Source of the DNA: Anthonomus grandis grandis | Taxonomy: Eukaryota > Arthropoda > Insecta > Coleoptera > Curculionidae | Direction of reading: 5' to 3' | NCBI RefSeq assembly: GCF_022605725.1 | Contig: NC_065551.1 | Location: 27,032,001-27,096,000 of the forward strand | DNA: 64,000 nt | Shown: in pieces, positions 50,598 to 61,765 of the stretch | Layout of the letters: the number at the start of each line of letters is the position of its first letter | How positions within the stretch are numbered: the stretch's first letter is position 1 | Program-made: the position numbers and the translations under genes | The notes under the pieces: generated by a model | The model's input: the letters and a program-made list of their open reading frames with translations, nothing else | Told to the model about the DNA's origin: nothing | The model's database searches: none

Positions 50598-52899
50598 CTT
50601 GAATCAGCATAAAATTTTAAAATTGCGTCTAAGCTAAATATCAGCTCAAAATTAATAATATTTAAGTTCAAACTTTAAAAAACGCAATGATTTGCACAAT
50701 ACAGACGAATGTAAACAAAAAATATTTTGTTTGACACTGACAGACAGCTGCACACGTGCGCGCATGTGAATCAGATTATAAGCGACGTTGCCGAGATTAC
50801 TTTTCAAGGATTATTGACTACAACGAAAAGTTAACAGGAACAAGAATAAATTGGATTTGTAATGTTTCCTCGTACTTATGGAATTAGAGAGTTGGCATAT
50901 CAGCAAATTGTTGAATTAAAATAAAAATATATCCTGTGTGCAAAGATCAAAACGGTTAAATTATGCCACATGATCATTATTATTTTGGTCCTACGAGCCG
51001 GATCATCAGGATCAAATGCTTATGTCTTACAGATATTTATTTTTTGTTCTGCTAAATAGGTCCATACCCAGTTACAAAGCATGATGTGCTTATAGCTATT
51101 CAATAAAATGATTTAAAAAGAGATATCGAAGATACGATATTAAGATTAAAAACGACAGCAGTAATAAAAAATAGTATTTTAAGGCAAGCACATACGACCT
51201 AAAGTCGTATTGAGAATATGAATTACATGATGAAATATATGAATTAGTCGGAACTGCAGTTTTTTCGTTTCCCCCCCTTTTAAAAATGAAAAAAAAATGG
51301 AAATATTAACATTCAAATAATTTATAATAAAACGTTTGATTCTGGAGACCAAACAATTAAAAGGTAGGTGCCCAAATTTTTACCTTATGCAATACAAAGA
51401 ATAGTCTTGTATTAAAACTTGGAGAGCCTGGACTTTACCTGAGAGTTCCAGAACTACTTTAAAAAAAGTTTATGACACCCAGGTCTTTCAAAACTATGTG
51501 GTCTTAGTTCATCCATCATTCATATTCAAATTTCACCATAGCTCAAAAAAATACAAAAATGCTTGTCATTAAATTTTATTTTAATTAAAATCTAGTGACA
51601 AGAACGAGCAAGCAAACAATTTACAATTTCGTCATATATTATCTAACAGTTAATTTAATATAAATTCTTTAAAAAAAAAAAAAATAGTCCTTATAAATGA
51701 ATAGTTAAATACAAACTTTGTGTAAAATAACCGGAGGTGTTCGCTAATCTACAAACGGAGTCTGAAAAAGCATAGACTATATATATTCTCAATGGCCCGG
51801 GGCTAATCCCGTCGAAAAGCAGTTCCAAACTGGTTCACCATTTAGTTTTTATGATTTTAATAAAATTTTTGCTTAATATTTGTAATTCTAAATTTTTAAT
51901 ATTTCAAAGCAAAAATATACCAAATCAATAGTTTTAAAAGTAAAAACGTTCAACGGTTTTTTAAATTTTATTCTTCGTTCATCTTATATACGTAAACAAA
52001 AATTTTATACTATAAAAATAATTGTTCGTATTATATATAACTAGCTAACATTTTTTATTTCTTTAATTACCACTTATATATGACAGAGCTAATTTTACAA
52101 TATGATATACACTTATACTATAGATATTTTAATTCCTCTGCCAAATGTATAAAGAAAATTTTAATACTTTATATACCTTAGCTCTCTCTGAAATGAGGAA
52201 TAACGAAAATAACAGGAAATAATAACGAAACCCTAGATGCTATTGAATAAGAAGTAAGTTAGATCGAATACCAATGATAAAAATTGACCAAAATTAGTTT
52301 TTTGTAAGTTATACACCTCTGCAAATACCACAGATTTACAGAATATATTGTGTAATAATGTATTCTGTAAATCTGTGCAAATACTATAAGAAAAATATTG
52401 TGTAATCTTACTACCAAGGTACTAATGCGCTAGTAAACTACAAATAGATTACCTGTTGTTTTATGATCAATGATATGGTTATGGGATATATTCAGATTCA
52501 AATATATTTCAGAGTAAATTCCAATCTTACAGATCACCCAGTTTAAATTTTTTGCGCACAATGGAAAAAATCTGTGAGTGCATGTAAATAAATCTTTTTG
52601 CGAAATTATTTTATTTCAATTTAATGTTTTTTCTTGATAATAATACAGAATTTATGACACAAAAAAAATATTATTCTAATTTTGACAACAACATTTATTT
52701 AAGCAATCATTTACATATTTGATAATACCATTTATAAAGTTTACACTGATATTAAAGTATTAGGTAAATGAACTTCCAAACAATGCATAATTGTAGCATT
52801 GGTGCCAGAGTTTGATTCATATAACTAACTGTACGTAAACAACACGTGTAGTTATGAAATTAAAACTAAGCTTAAGTTTCTTAATAAACTTGTGATAAG
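50598..52899. other. Intergenic upstream of Vkor
   Basis: Probably holds the Vkor promoter near 50600-50800, where GC content rises locally (a 'cacacgtgcgcgcatgtg' stretch at 50750-50768). The rest is AT-rich and unassigned apart from the perfect hairpin at 52329-52377. Confidence 0.45.
52329..52377. repeat. Perfect 17-bp inverted repeat (hairpin)
   Basis: The arm CACAGATTTACAGAATA at 52329-52345 and its exact reverse complement at 52361-52377 are separated by a 15-nt AT-rich spacer. An isolated hairpin in otherwise featureless intergenic DNA. It could be the palindromic core of a small element or a cruciform; no miRNA-like flanking stem is visible. Confidence 0.75.
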
Positions 52900-53690
52900 A
52901 GGTTTCAACAGTTTGTTAAATATTTGTGAAAATTCATCAGTAGGGTTTTTTAATAGGGCTATATTAGTTCCTAACATTATGATATGAATGTATGTCATTT
53001 GAATAATTATTAGTTTGATTGAACTTTTACGTAGCTCATAAATAATCTCAAAAATTAATTTTGCCTGCTCTAACTCTGAAACAAAATGGGTTGAATTTTT
53101 AATATTTTATAAATATCATTAGTGTCCAAAAGATTTTTAAGTACTTTATTTGGTACGTAGTACTGACAGAATGTATAAATTTTGATATTTAAAGATCTAA
53201 TTTTATCTTTTATGTATTCAACCTGTGCATCTCAGTTAAGATTTTCATTTAGTATAAGGCCCAAGTATTTTATATAATTTATTACCTTTTCCAGTGGAAT
53301 ATTATTTAAGGATATGTTCATTTGGTCTGTTTTTGTTTAATCAATATGTATTTAATTTTGAAGCTTTAAATATTCTTGATTAGATTAACCAGAACCGCCA
53401 AGTTGTGCGAATACAAAAAGGCAGTCGTCTGCAATTGTGAAAAATTTGGTATTCAATTTTGCTCGTCGCAAACTAAGAATAAAAAGCGTATATAACAGTA
53501 GACCCAGCACAGATACACCACAATTACTGGTAAAGATTACGCATTCTTGAATATTTAAATATATATATTGCTTCGTATTTAACAAGTACGACCTAATCAA
53601 GGCAAGTACAACATCCTTGAAGCCCATTTTTCTAATTTATCTAGCAAAATAGTATGATTTCTACATCCCAAAGAGCAGAAGCGTAATGAT
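52900..53690 (-). mobile_element. LINE reverse transcriptase fragment, minus strand
   Basis: Minus strand, 5' to 3': NHTILLDKLEK, a frameshift, then MGFKDVVLALIRSYLLNTKQ, a decayed GVPQGSVLGPLLYTLFI region (here CGVSVLGLLLYTLF), FFTIADDCLFVF (the ADD box), then IKYLGLILNENLN and KIRSLNIKIYTF further down to about 52900. Stops and small indels throughout. Truncated at the 5' side near 53680. Confidence 0.7.
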
Positions 53691-53817
53691 ATCTTAGTGG
53701 CATAATATTCATATCTGCCAGGAATACCTCATATCTCACTTCGCATATTAAAAGCATATATTCAATATATTAGCTACTGCAGCTAGACTTCGCCACTGCC
53801 TGCACAAATGCCAAAGA

Positions 53818-53927
53818 AATTCTTGAGTTTTAATCTTCTCCCGAAGATGCTAGTAATATCGTTAGCGAAACACGTGTCGAGAGTAAAAATAAAGAGTTTT
53901 GGTTAATGGTAAAACTGTCTCGTAATT
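53818..53927 (+). repeat. Dispersed repeat copy B with hammerhead-like fold
   Basis: Second copy of the 28998-29102 repeat. The core reads CTCCCGAAGATGCTA-loop-TTAGCGAAACACGTGTCGAG. The hairpin arms (GCTA/TAGC) stay complementary although the loop differs from copy A by several bases, and GAAAC-ACGT-GTC could form the minimal stem III. It ends with the shared GAGTTTTGGTTA(A/G)TGG block. Confidence 0.5.
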
Positions 53928-54529
53928 AAAGATATTCTTGTTGTATACAATAAGTATAAAGTTTTATTTTATAAAAATATGTATTTTGTGATATTTAATA
54001 AAAGACGATTTATTATTATTATTATATTCGGAAGATATCCAAGGTCATCATAAAACATATGCTAACAAGATTTTTTCATCTTTTAAAATAATTTATTATT
54101 TATTTTCTTCTTTTAACTCCTGTCATACTTATTTTTTATATAGGGCGTCAATTTAAAAGGTTTCAATGTGAATATTTTGCAAAACATAAAAGTTGCGAAA
54201 ATTCGGTATGGAATAACAGTCGTAGAAGTAGGAACACTAAAACCACCATATTTTTATCAAGAGGTGAGTTACCCCTGAGCATCCTCACTTAATAAAATAT
54301 AAACTTCATTAAATGTACACATTACCCTCTACAAACGTCACAAACGAAATGTTTATACATAAAAAAAATTTTAAATTGCGAAAAGTTCAATTTATTTTAA
54401 ATAATTTATGCTTCTAGAATATCTAAATGGATATGGAATTTGAATATACGATACTTGGCATATTTATGGGATATTTTAGACATATTGCAATATATTCCGT
54501 CAAACGAGATATAGGTGGCATATTTCACG

Positions 54530-54840
54530 AATATTGGGTGATGCCTAGGATCAAAAGCTTTCCGCAAATCTACGAAACCTGCTAGTAATATTATTATAGT
54601 CTAAATTGGATGAAATATACGTAAGTAGATCAACAGTGGCGTTAGAATAGTACTATTCCATGTTAGTATTCCTTTTTGAAATTGATTTATTTAGATTTGT
54701 TTTAAATACTGATTTATATCTAAATACTTATTACTTTGGACATTTTCAGTTCAGCAGGAAATTTACCAGTGCTAATAAGGCCTTATTAACCAGCTGTATC
54801 AACAATATATGTATAATGTGCTTTTAAATCAATTAAAGAA
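54530..54840 (-). mobile_element. Small LINE reverse transcriptase remnant, minus strand
   Basis: On the minus strand a short frame reads AGFVDLRKAFDPRHHPI, matching the RT block 'FVDLRKAFDTVDH' that carries the first catalytic aspartate. It is preceded by decayed upstream RT sequence. It lies next to the minus-strand LINE at 52900-53690 and may be the earlier part of the same copy, split by about 0.9 kb of other DNA, or a separate insertion. Confidence 0.5.
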
Positions 54841-56059
54841 ATAAGCCAAATGTTACGAGTGCCACATTTTTTTCAGTTTTAATATTAGTCTATTTACTTA
54901 TTAGTCTATTTACGTAATCTTTAGGTTTAAAAATGCTATTTGACATTTTTTTTAATGTCACTTACAATTTAGTCATCAATTTCATGGTTTTCAGATGCCG
55001 TGTACCTATATAAGAAAAATTACCAGAGCTTCTTGGACTTCTGAAACGCTCCAGGCAGCCCTTGCAGCCATAGAAAATGGACGTATGCAGAACGAGAGGT
55101 TTCAAGAAGTTTTGGCATTCCTAGAGCGACTCTTCAACATCGACGCAGTGACGGCCGCGTGACAAAGCTATCTTTGGGATGCCGTCCAGTATTTACTCAA
55201 AAATAAGAACGTTTATTAACAAACTCAAATAATTAATCTTGCAAAGGTCTTTTTTGGAGTTATCAGCGCAAGTTTAAAAAAGCACCTACATTTTTGCAAA
55301 ATCCAATAATTTGGAAATTCGGTTTAAGAAGGAACTGTGGCTAGCAGGTCGTGGTTGGTTAGAAGGATTTTTATGACAATCCACAAATTAGACTAAGAAA
55401 ACCAGAATCAACAACCGTAAATCGTGTGACAGCTTACAATAAAGGCGAAATTGGCATTTTTTTTGCTCTAATGGATAAGTTTTCTCCAGCAAGAATATTT
55501 ACCAGTAATAAAACAAGAATTTCGACAGTGCAACGTCCCAACAAAGTCTATGCCAAAAGACTTTGTTGAGAAAAGTCTATGACAATATAACACGAGAAAG
55601 AATAGGATCATCAAATCAAGATGAAATAAGACAGACAGCTAGTTCCTGGATATTCTGGGGTAGCTAACCAAAAAACAGCAAATGCAGAAAAAAGCAACAT
55701 TGAAATATTTACTTCCACTCCTTAATAAATGTCCTTAATAAAGGACATTTTAGAAGAAAAATAAAATTTAAAACAGCATAAGCTACAGAAAATAGATCAG
55801 AAAAAAGTAAAAAAGAGTAAAAAAGAGGTTTTGAGAGCCTTAATGTGACGCCAGCGTTCTTGTGGAAAAAACCGAATACCATCTCACAAACCTAATTTTA
55901 GGTAGAACACTACCATAATAATTGTTATAAATAAGAAGAAAATTCAGACGACCAGGTTAACGGAGACATTTGCATTATTTATGAGGAATTCGGAATATAT
56001 AAAAATCGGAAAGTCTGGCTAAGATGTGTATGTTTTTCTGCATGGGCTCATAGTAAGTG

Positions 56060-57516
56060 TACAGGGTCTTTTTTTTAATATTGACCCCCTTTTTCTACAG
56101 GGTTAGGTGAGAAGTAAAAAAAAAATGTACGAAAATTTTGGGGTGTGACTTTAAATTTTTGAATCCGATGTAAAAATTTTTTTTCTTTTAGAAATATCAA
56201 ATTTTGAGAGAGAGTCAGTTTTTTCTTATGGAACACCCTATATATGACCTCATAGTTAAAAAGTCGATTTTTTCTGTTCGAAATGCATATAGTTTAGCCT
56301 CTTTTAATTAAAGCGTTTTGAAAATACCGTTAGTAAAACTTAAAAAAAATTAAATATGGAAGATCTTGCGTAGGTTTTCCATTGTTAGTGTTTGACGCTT
56401 ATTAGAAAGCAGATGATGAAACAGATGTTTTTCATTTTGCCGTTTTGTAAGATATATGAATTAAATAGAAACAATAAAACCTTAAGATTTAATATTTATT
56501 AAGCAATACCTATTTAGTTTTTTTTGTTTGACAAAAATACATTATTTTAATAATTGCTTAACTTTAGCTTTTTATGACCACCACCATTATTAATACAATT
56601 TATATAATCTTGTTCAATTTTTTGTATCGTATTAATTATAAATAGTCTATGATTTTGGTAAATATAATGTATAATAGAATTATTTGTTTCCTAGTAAATG
56701 TCAAACAATAACAATGTACCGCCTACCAAGATCTTCAATATTTAATTTTTTAAAGTTTGCACCCCGATATTTGCAAAACGGTTTAATTAAAAGTCGAAGT
56801 TAAAACATATACAGGGTGTTTCCTAACTACGGTACGAAACTATACAGGGTGAATCGCTAGGTCCTTTTATGAAAAAAAGTTCCCATGAACGTATGTCGGG
56901 AGTTGCTTTGTTTCTGAGATACAGGGCGATGAAGGTTCAAAAAAATAACGGTATTTTAAAAATACTATAACTATCCTTAAACCGATTTGATTGAAATTTG
57001 GTGCAGTTATTTGAAGTTATAAGACGCTTATTTAGCTGTAACTAGATTGAAATTATTAGGTCCAGTGGCGTGTCAGTGGGCACCACATGCTTATTGTTGA
57101 GAAAAAAACAAGGTCAATAATTGTTTTGCAGCTTTTAATTTATTTTTGTATTTAAGCAACTAAAAATACAACTTTTTCGTATCTTATATTATCTTTATAT
57201 CTGGCTTTGTTTTCGAAAAAAAAAATTTAAGTATCTTTAACTCATTCTACTGTACCGTAGTTAGGAAACACCCTGTATATTTGAAATTAGAAAATTCCTC
57301 TCTGTTCAACTATGAAGTCAAATACAAGGTGTTCAAGAAAAAACTGATCAATCTATCAAATTTAAAAGCAAAATAAGTCAAAATTAGAAGAAAAAAATTG
57401 TTTGACATCGGATTCAAAACTTTTAAGTAAAACATCAAAAGTTTTGCATTTTTTTTCTTTACTTTTCACCTAACCCCTGTAGATAGAGGGGTCAATATAT
57501 GGGGAAAGACCCTGTA
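56060..57516. mobile_element. Fold-back element, 1.46 kb, with about 230-bp inverted arms
   Basis: The left arm starts TACAGGGTCTTT and the right arm, read on the other strand from 57516, also starts TACAGGGTCTTT. The arms stay alignable over about 230 bp through landmarks TTGACCCC, CTACAGGG(G)TTAGGTGA, TTTGAATCCGATGT, CAGTTTTTTCTT and TTCATAGTT. There is no transposase. The insertion split TGTACA in the pogo-like pseudogene's last coding stretch, and the TA is duplicated on both sides, so it is a Tc1/mariner-type TA-target element. Its centre holds a smaller element at 56808-57279. Confidence 0.82.
56808..57279. mobile_element. MITE-like element, 0.47 kb, nested in the fold-back
   Basis: Ends are perfect inverted copies over about 27 bp: TATACAGGGTGTTTCCTAAC then TACGGTAC at the left, and the reverse complement at 57253-57279. 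No coding capacity. A second, internal TACAGGGTGAATC block at about 56850 suggests it may itself be composite. The TA/TATA at its tips is consistent with a TA target. Confidence 0.78.
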
Positions 57517-57581
57517 CAAATGGAGAAAAAAAGAAACTTTACGTGTGTGATTTTTCCAATCAGTACAACGTGGACGATTAG

Positions 57582-58032
57582 GGCTGATATTACCTCCAAA
57601 TTGCGTGGTAATTCTGGCTACTTATCTTTTTTTTAGAACTCTTTATTAATTTCTAATAAATGTGTATTTTGTTCCCAAAATTCCCAACGTTTCTTTAAAC
57701 CTACTTTTTTATTTTTAAATCATTAAAACCTCTGAGATATTTAAAACTTCTCTTAACGGACCGGTATTCATCCACTTTACCCTATAGGGGATGACTGAGA
57801 ATTCATTTATTTCAAAATCACTCTAAAGCACAAAACCTGAAATAGCTGTGGCATATTCGATTAATGCATCTTTGGTTTCATTAAAAAGTAGAATGGTGGC
57901 TTTTTATAAGCGAGAAACTCCATAAAACATAAGAAAATGGAACACCCTGTACATTCGTAAAAAAGGAAATTAAAAGAAAAAAAATCTTAATTTTTAACAC
58001 GTTGTAGATCCGAAATTAAGACGTTTAGGATA
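57582..58032. other. Intergenic between pogo pseudogene and Tc1 element
   Basis: AT-rich, no gene. An ACACCCTGTAC motif near 57945 and ATCACCCTGTTTGG near 59622, on either side of the Tc1 element, look like ends of the 'tacagggtg' class of small elements. The Tc1 copy may therefore have inserted into an older repeat. Confidence 0.35.
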
Positions 58033-59580
58033 TACAGTTGTGGTCACATAAATAGCACACTTAGCCTTTTCATATATTACTTACAAAAAACAAATTCCTG
58101 ACTGATAAGAAAATATTTAAGCAGTTAATCTCCTCCTAATATGCAAGACTTTATGTTTATTTTAAAAATATATGCACATACAGAATTTCATTCCAATATT
58201 AACGTTTTAAGGCTGGACACGTAAATAGCACACCTTTCATTCTTATTAAATATATCGAGTGTTAATTAGTAAGTATTATTTTAACTTTTAAATTTTTGAA
58301 TATTGTCAAGAGTAGTTTTGTTTTTAGTGGGTAGAAAGAAACATTGTGGACCAGAGAGGAGAGCTCTTATTATAGAAAAGAAAAATCAAGGCTTTTCTAT
58401 TTCTGCTATAGCGAAAGATTTAAATTGCTCTAGGAAAATGGTTTATAATGCTCTGGCTCTCTATAAGACCACTCAAAGCACAATGAACAAGAAAAGATTA
58501 ACAAGGCCTCGAAAAACCACGTATAACATGGATAAAATTATTATTAGAATAAGCAAGGGTAATCCATTTTTAAGTTCCGCCCAAATAAAACGTGAAATAG
58601 CAGACCAATATAGCGTCAATATTTCTGCAAGAACAATAAGAAGAAGATTATGTGAAAAAGATCTCAAAGGTTGTGTAGCTAGGAAAAAACCACTTGTTTC
58701 AAAAAGAAATATTAAAAAAAGATTGGCATTTGCTAAACAACATATAAATAAGGACTTTAATTTTTGGAAAACCATATTATGGAGCGATGAAACCAAGATT
58801 AATAGATTTGGAAATGATGGAAAATGCTATGTTAGACGTCCTCCCAATCGTGCCTTAAACCCTAGGTACACAATTAAAACTGTTAAGCATGGAGGAGGAT
58901 CAATTATGATATGGGGAGCAATGTCATGGCATGGTGTTGGACCTATTCATCGTATAGAGGGAATAATGGACCAATACAAGTATAGGGAGATTTTGCAGAA
59001 TGTTATGGAACCATACATGGAGCATTTTATGCCAATTACATGTAAGTTCATGCACGATAATGATCCAAAACATTCTGCAAAATCAATAAAACGATGGTTT
59101 ACTAAAAATGTGGTAGATGTTTTGGAATGGCCGCCACAAAGCCCAGACCTGAACCCTCTGGAAAATTTGTGGGATCACGTTAAAACCAAAATTAAGGTAT
59201 TAAATCCCTCAAATCTGGATGAACTATGGCAAAACTTCCAAGAGGCTTGGAACAGTATTCCGGCAAGCGTGTGTGCAAAATTGGTGGAGTCAATACCCAA
59301 GCGATTAAGTGAAGTTATAAAAAATAAAGGATACCCAACAAAATATTAAATTGGTTTTGGTGAAAGTAAATATTTTTTAAGTGTGCTATTTAAATGGCCA
59401 GCATTTCTTTAGTTTTTTTGTTATGTTTCTTATATATTTAAAATACTCTTTCAATTTTAATTAAATACAACTCTTTGTAGAACATCTAAGCTAAATATAT
59501 TATAAAAAAAATAGAAAATGGTATTTAATATTTTTTATCGCAATTTAGAAAAGTGTGCTATTTATATGACCATAACTGTA
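58033..59580 (+). mobile_element. Tc1-type transposon, 1.55 kb, IR/DR ends
   Basis: The left tip TACAGTTGTGGTCACATAAA then TAGCACACTT, and the reverse complement of the right tip TACAGTTATGGTCATATAAA then TAGCACACTT, are near-identical, with TA at both ends. Each end has a second internal copy of the AAATAGCACAC motif (about 58219-58240 and 59378-59398), the IR/DR layout known from Sleeping Beauty- and Minos-type elements. It carries one transposase frame. Confidence 0.9.
58303..59349 (+). CDS. Tc1-like DD34E transposase, open but without an ATG start
   Basis: An uninterrupted frame of up to 348 codons (family length about 340). The N-terminal paired-like HTH region runs from about RKKHCGPERRALIIE, with FSISAIAKDLNCSRKMVYNA as the first HTH and a second HTH around residues 85-120. 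Catalytic residues are D162 (ILWSDETK), D252 (MHDNDPKHSA) and E287 (SPDLNPLENLW), with exactly 34 residues between the last two. The GGGSIMIWGAMSW block is intact. The frame begins with TTG after an in-frame TGA, and the first in-frame ATG is at 58438 (residue 46), which would remove half of the first HTH. So the copy looks recently active but has probably lost its start codon. Confidence 0.88.
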   Translation: MSRVVLFLVGRKKHCGPERRALIIEKKNQGFSISAIAKDLNCSRKMVYNALALYKTTQSTMNKKRLTRPRKTTYNMDKIIIRISKGNPFLSSAQIKREIADQYSVNISARTIRRRLCEKDLKGCVARKKPLVSKRNIKKRLAFAKQHINKDFNFWKTILWSDETKINRFGNDGKCYVRRPPNRALNPRYTIKTVKHGGGSIMIWGAMSWHGVGPIHRIEGIMDQYKYREILQNVMEPYMEHFMPITCKFMHDNDPKHSAKSIKRWFTKNVVDVLEWPPQSPDLNPLENLWDHVKTKIKVLNPSNLDELWQNFQEAWNSIPASVCAKLVESIPKRLSEVIKNKGYPTKY

Positions 59581-60230
59581 CATTCAAATTTAAAAAAAAT
59601 AATTATTTTTTGTTAGAGAATCACCCTGTTTGGTTGTTGGTAGAGTTCCTAAACACCCGGTATATGAGTTCAAAATAAGAGCAAAAAATGCCAATTATTC
59701 TGGTTCCCGATTTTTTACCTACGGGGGTTTTAAAAATCCAAACCGTTCATAAACAACGGGGGATCGAGTCGGGTATACGACGTTGTACTTACATTCAATC
59801 TCACACAACCCCCTGTTTTATTCCCTTTTGTTCCGACGACCCATACGGCAGCCCTGTGGGGTGAGTGACAAACGGCCTTCCGTTAGCCCGACGATGCGGC
59901 AACGTCGCGAAACTCCACTCGCCTCGCATTTCGACCGCGAGGGGTCGCGTCGGTAACGCGACATTTTACAGTATTGACTGTGTCCGTGCCGTTGTTGTAA
60001 ATATTGTTTATTTTCGGGTTTTCCGCGTTTTTTTCATACGTTTTGGTGTATGTTGGGTGTTCCGCGTGTTGTGACCGTATCGGTGCAATGTTCCCAGTGC
60101 CAACGGGCCAATGGAGACAGCAGTAATCCCGGTTAAAGTTCCGCCATAGTCACAAAACTGAGCGAGAAAGCCTCCTTTGACATGGCAACCATGGTTCGCC
60201 GCCGCAGCAGAGCCTTTTTAGAATAAAACC
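59581..60230 (+). promoter_or_regulatory. GC-rich 5' region and leader of the AUTS2/Tay-like gene
   Basis: From about 59740 to 60230 the sequence turns GC- and CpG-rich, in contrast to the AT-rich flanks, as is often seen at promoters of broadly or neurally expressed insect genes. No TATA box. A short upstream frame, ATG 60182 to TAA 60224-60226 (14 codons), ends four bases before the main start at 60231. The start of transcription cannot be read from sequence. Confidence 0.45.
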
Positions 60231-60482
60231 ATGGAAATAGAGGTAAAACAAAGAAACAGGAGGCGAAAACGCGCTCAGCGTATGCAGCAACAATTAAAAG
60301 AAACACATGTTAATAAGGCTAATGCCGACGAGAGCGAGACGGAAGATGTCATCCACAAGAAACCTCCGCGACCCCCCAACCGACGAAAAAAACAAAAGGA
60401 CCTCCTCAAGGAACCTCTCTGCGAGGAGGATATTATTGAAGGATTCTCCATTCTCCAATTCAGATCCTACGAGGATTTAGAG
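60231..60482 (+). CDS. AUTS2/Tay bridge-like protein, first coding exon (partial)
   Basis: ATG in a good context (AAACCATGG) opens 84 codons up to a strong donor, GAG|GTAAGT at 60483. The N-terminus is basic (RNRRRKRAQRMQQQ), then an acidic patch (DESETEDV), KKPPRPPNRRKKQK, and EEDIIEGFSILQFRSYEDLE at the exon end. That last block matches the conserved 'EEDIIDGFA..SF.. .EALE' motif of vertebrate AUTS2-family proteins and of Drosophila Tay, in the same place after a basic, proline-containing region. AUTS2 proteins are nuclear regulators linked to non-canonical Polycomb PRC1. The rest of the gene lies beyond the window, across an intron of at least 3.5 kb that holds a hAT pseudogene. The assignment rests on one motif and its context. 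Confidence 0.6.
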
Positions 60483-61760
60483 GTAAGTTTTTATATAAGA
60501 ATCCTAATAATATTTACATACAAATGTCAAAATCCTCGTCCGACGGCAGATCGCCGTTGAATTTTACAAATACACTTATACCTCCTACCCCATTCATGTT
60601 AACCAACCCAGAATCACAGTTTATTCAATAATCCACTCTTTTACAACCAAACCTCATATTTATTCCTATTCCTAATTCATATTAGGTACATTTTCATAAA
60701 TAAGGATTTATCATTTATAAAATATAATTAAACCCTTAGCACCCACTGCAATAAAAAAAGTCAGCTGATTAATATTGTTTTTATTTTTTATTGATTGCTT
60801 TCAAGTGAAAGTGACAATTCGTAATGGCTATGTAACTGCCATTAATCATTTCGTTATCTTTATATCAGTTTATTAAAATCAAAAGATTCATTTCATGACA
60901 AATTTTAATTAATAGATGGATCTGGACAATAAAAACATTGCTCTTTTACACCGAAAGGACTTTAGACCCATACTAAATTGTGGGTCCATTTTATTTAGTC
61001 CCTAGTGATTTACATCAAGAAATTGGATGGTTTTAAGAATTTTATTTAGAGCATTTACATCTAGGATTAAAGAGACAACTGACAACTGATTTTTGAAAGC
61101 TTATTACATTGTTTATTATAATCTTATGTAAACAAATTTTTTGATTATTTTATTCTAAATACCAGCCAGAATTAAATAAATTTATAAAACTCATGTGACT
61201 GGAGAAAAACATGGATTAGTGTTGCATGTACTGTTATTAGTTTTTTCAAAAACATTCTACAAAGCAGCAAAGTTAATATAAGGAAGGAGAAATAATATAC
61301 CTATTTCTTAGTAAAATAGTATCAAACAATGTTTAAAATGTGGTCAATTATATGCATGAAGCAACCAGGTTAGTTAATCCCAGTTTACCAGTCCCAGAAG
61401 TATTTGGATGAAGCCAGTGAGTAATGAGCTATGAACAATTAGGTGAAATCAATTTAGTGATTTTTATATCAATACCAACATAACTTTTGCCTTGTTTTCA
61501 CTCTAGTCCCCCTTTTTAAAAATGCAAAATTTTACAAAGAAAAAATTACTTAAAAAGTACTTGAACTTAACCACTTTTCCAAAACATCAAAAATAGTGTG
61601 GAAAATGTCAAAAAAGTGGGGCATAATTAAAATTTAGTCTCATATTTAAATCACCCCATTTAGGAAGGCTTAAATTTGCTTACTAATTTGTGGATGTCTA
61701 CTTTAACAAAAAAAAAATGTGCAACTCTTTTGAATTGCCTTTTATATGTTTAGTACCTAT
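60483..61760 (+). other. Intron 1 of the AUTS2/Tay-like gene, left part
   Basis: AT-rich with no recognised element before the hAT-like sequence, which may begin near 61766. Confidence 0.45.
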
Positions 61761-61765
61761 GATTA

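Larger units (their letters stand above)
54995..57581 (+). pseudogene. Second pogo-like transposase pseudogene, split by a nested insertion
   Basis: Begins MPCTYIRKITRASWTSETLQ (HTH_psq start). After one extra base it continues in the next frame as VSRSFGIPRATLQHRRSDGR and LGCRPVFTQK. A CENP-B-type part follows (LAGRGWLEGFL, then LRKPESTTVNRVTAYNKGEI). The start of the DDE domain is recognisable, but NVDETGISTVQ has decayed to TSNKTRISTVQ, and most of the DDE domain is absent. The C-terminal zinc-binding tail remains: YEEFGIYKNRKVWLRCVCF, SAWAHSKCT, then, after the 1.46 kb insertion at 56060-57516, NGEKKKLYVCDFSNQYNVDD and a stop at 57579-57581. It is dead, through loss of a catalytic residue, deletions and frameshifts. 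Confidence 0.75.
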
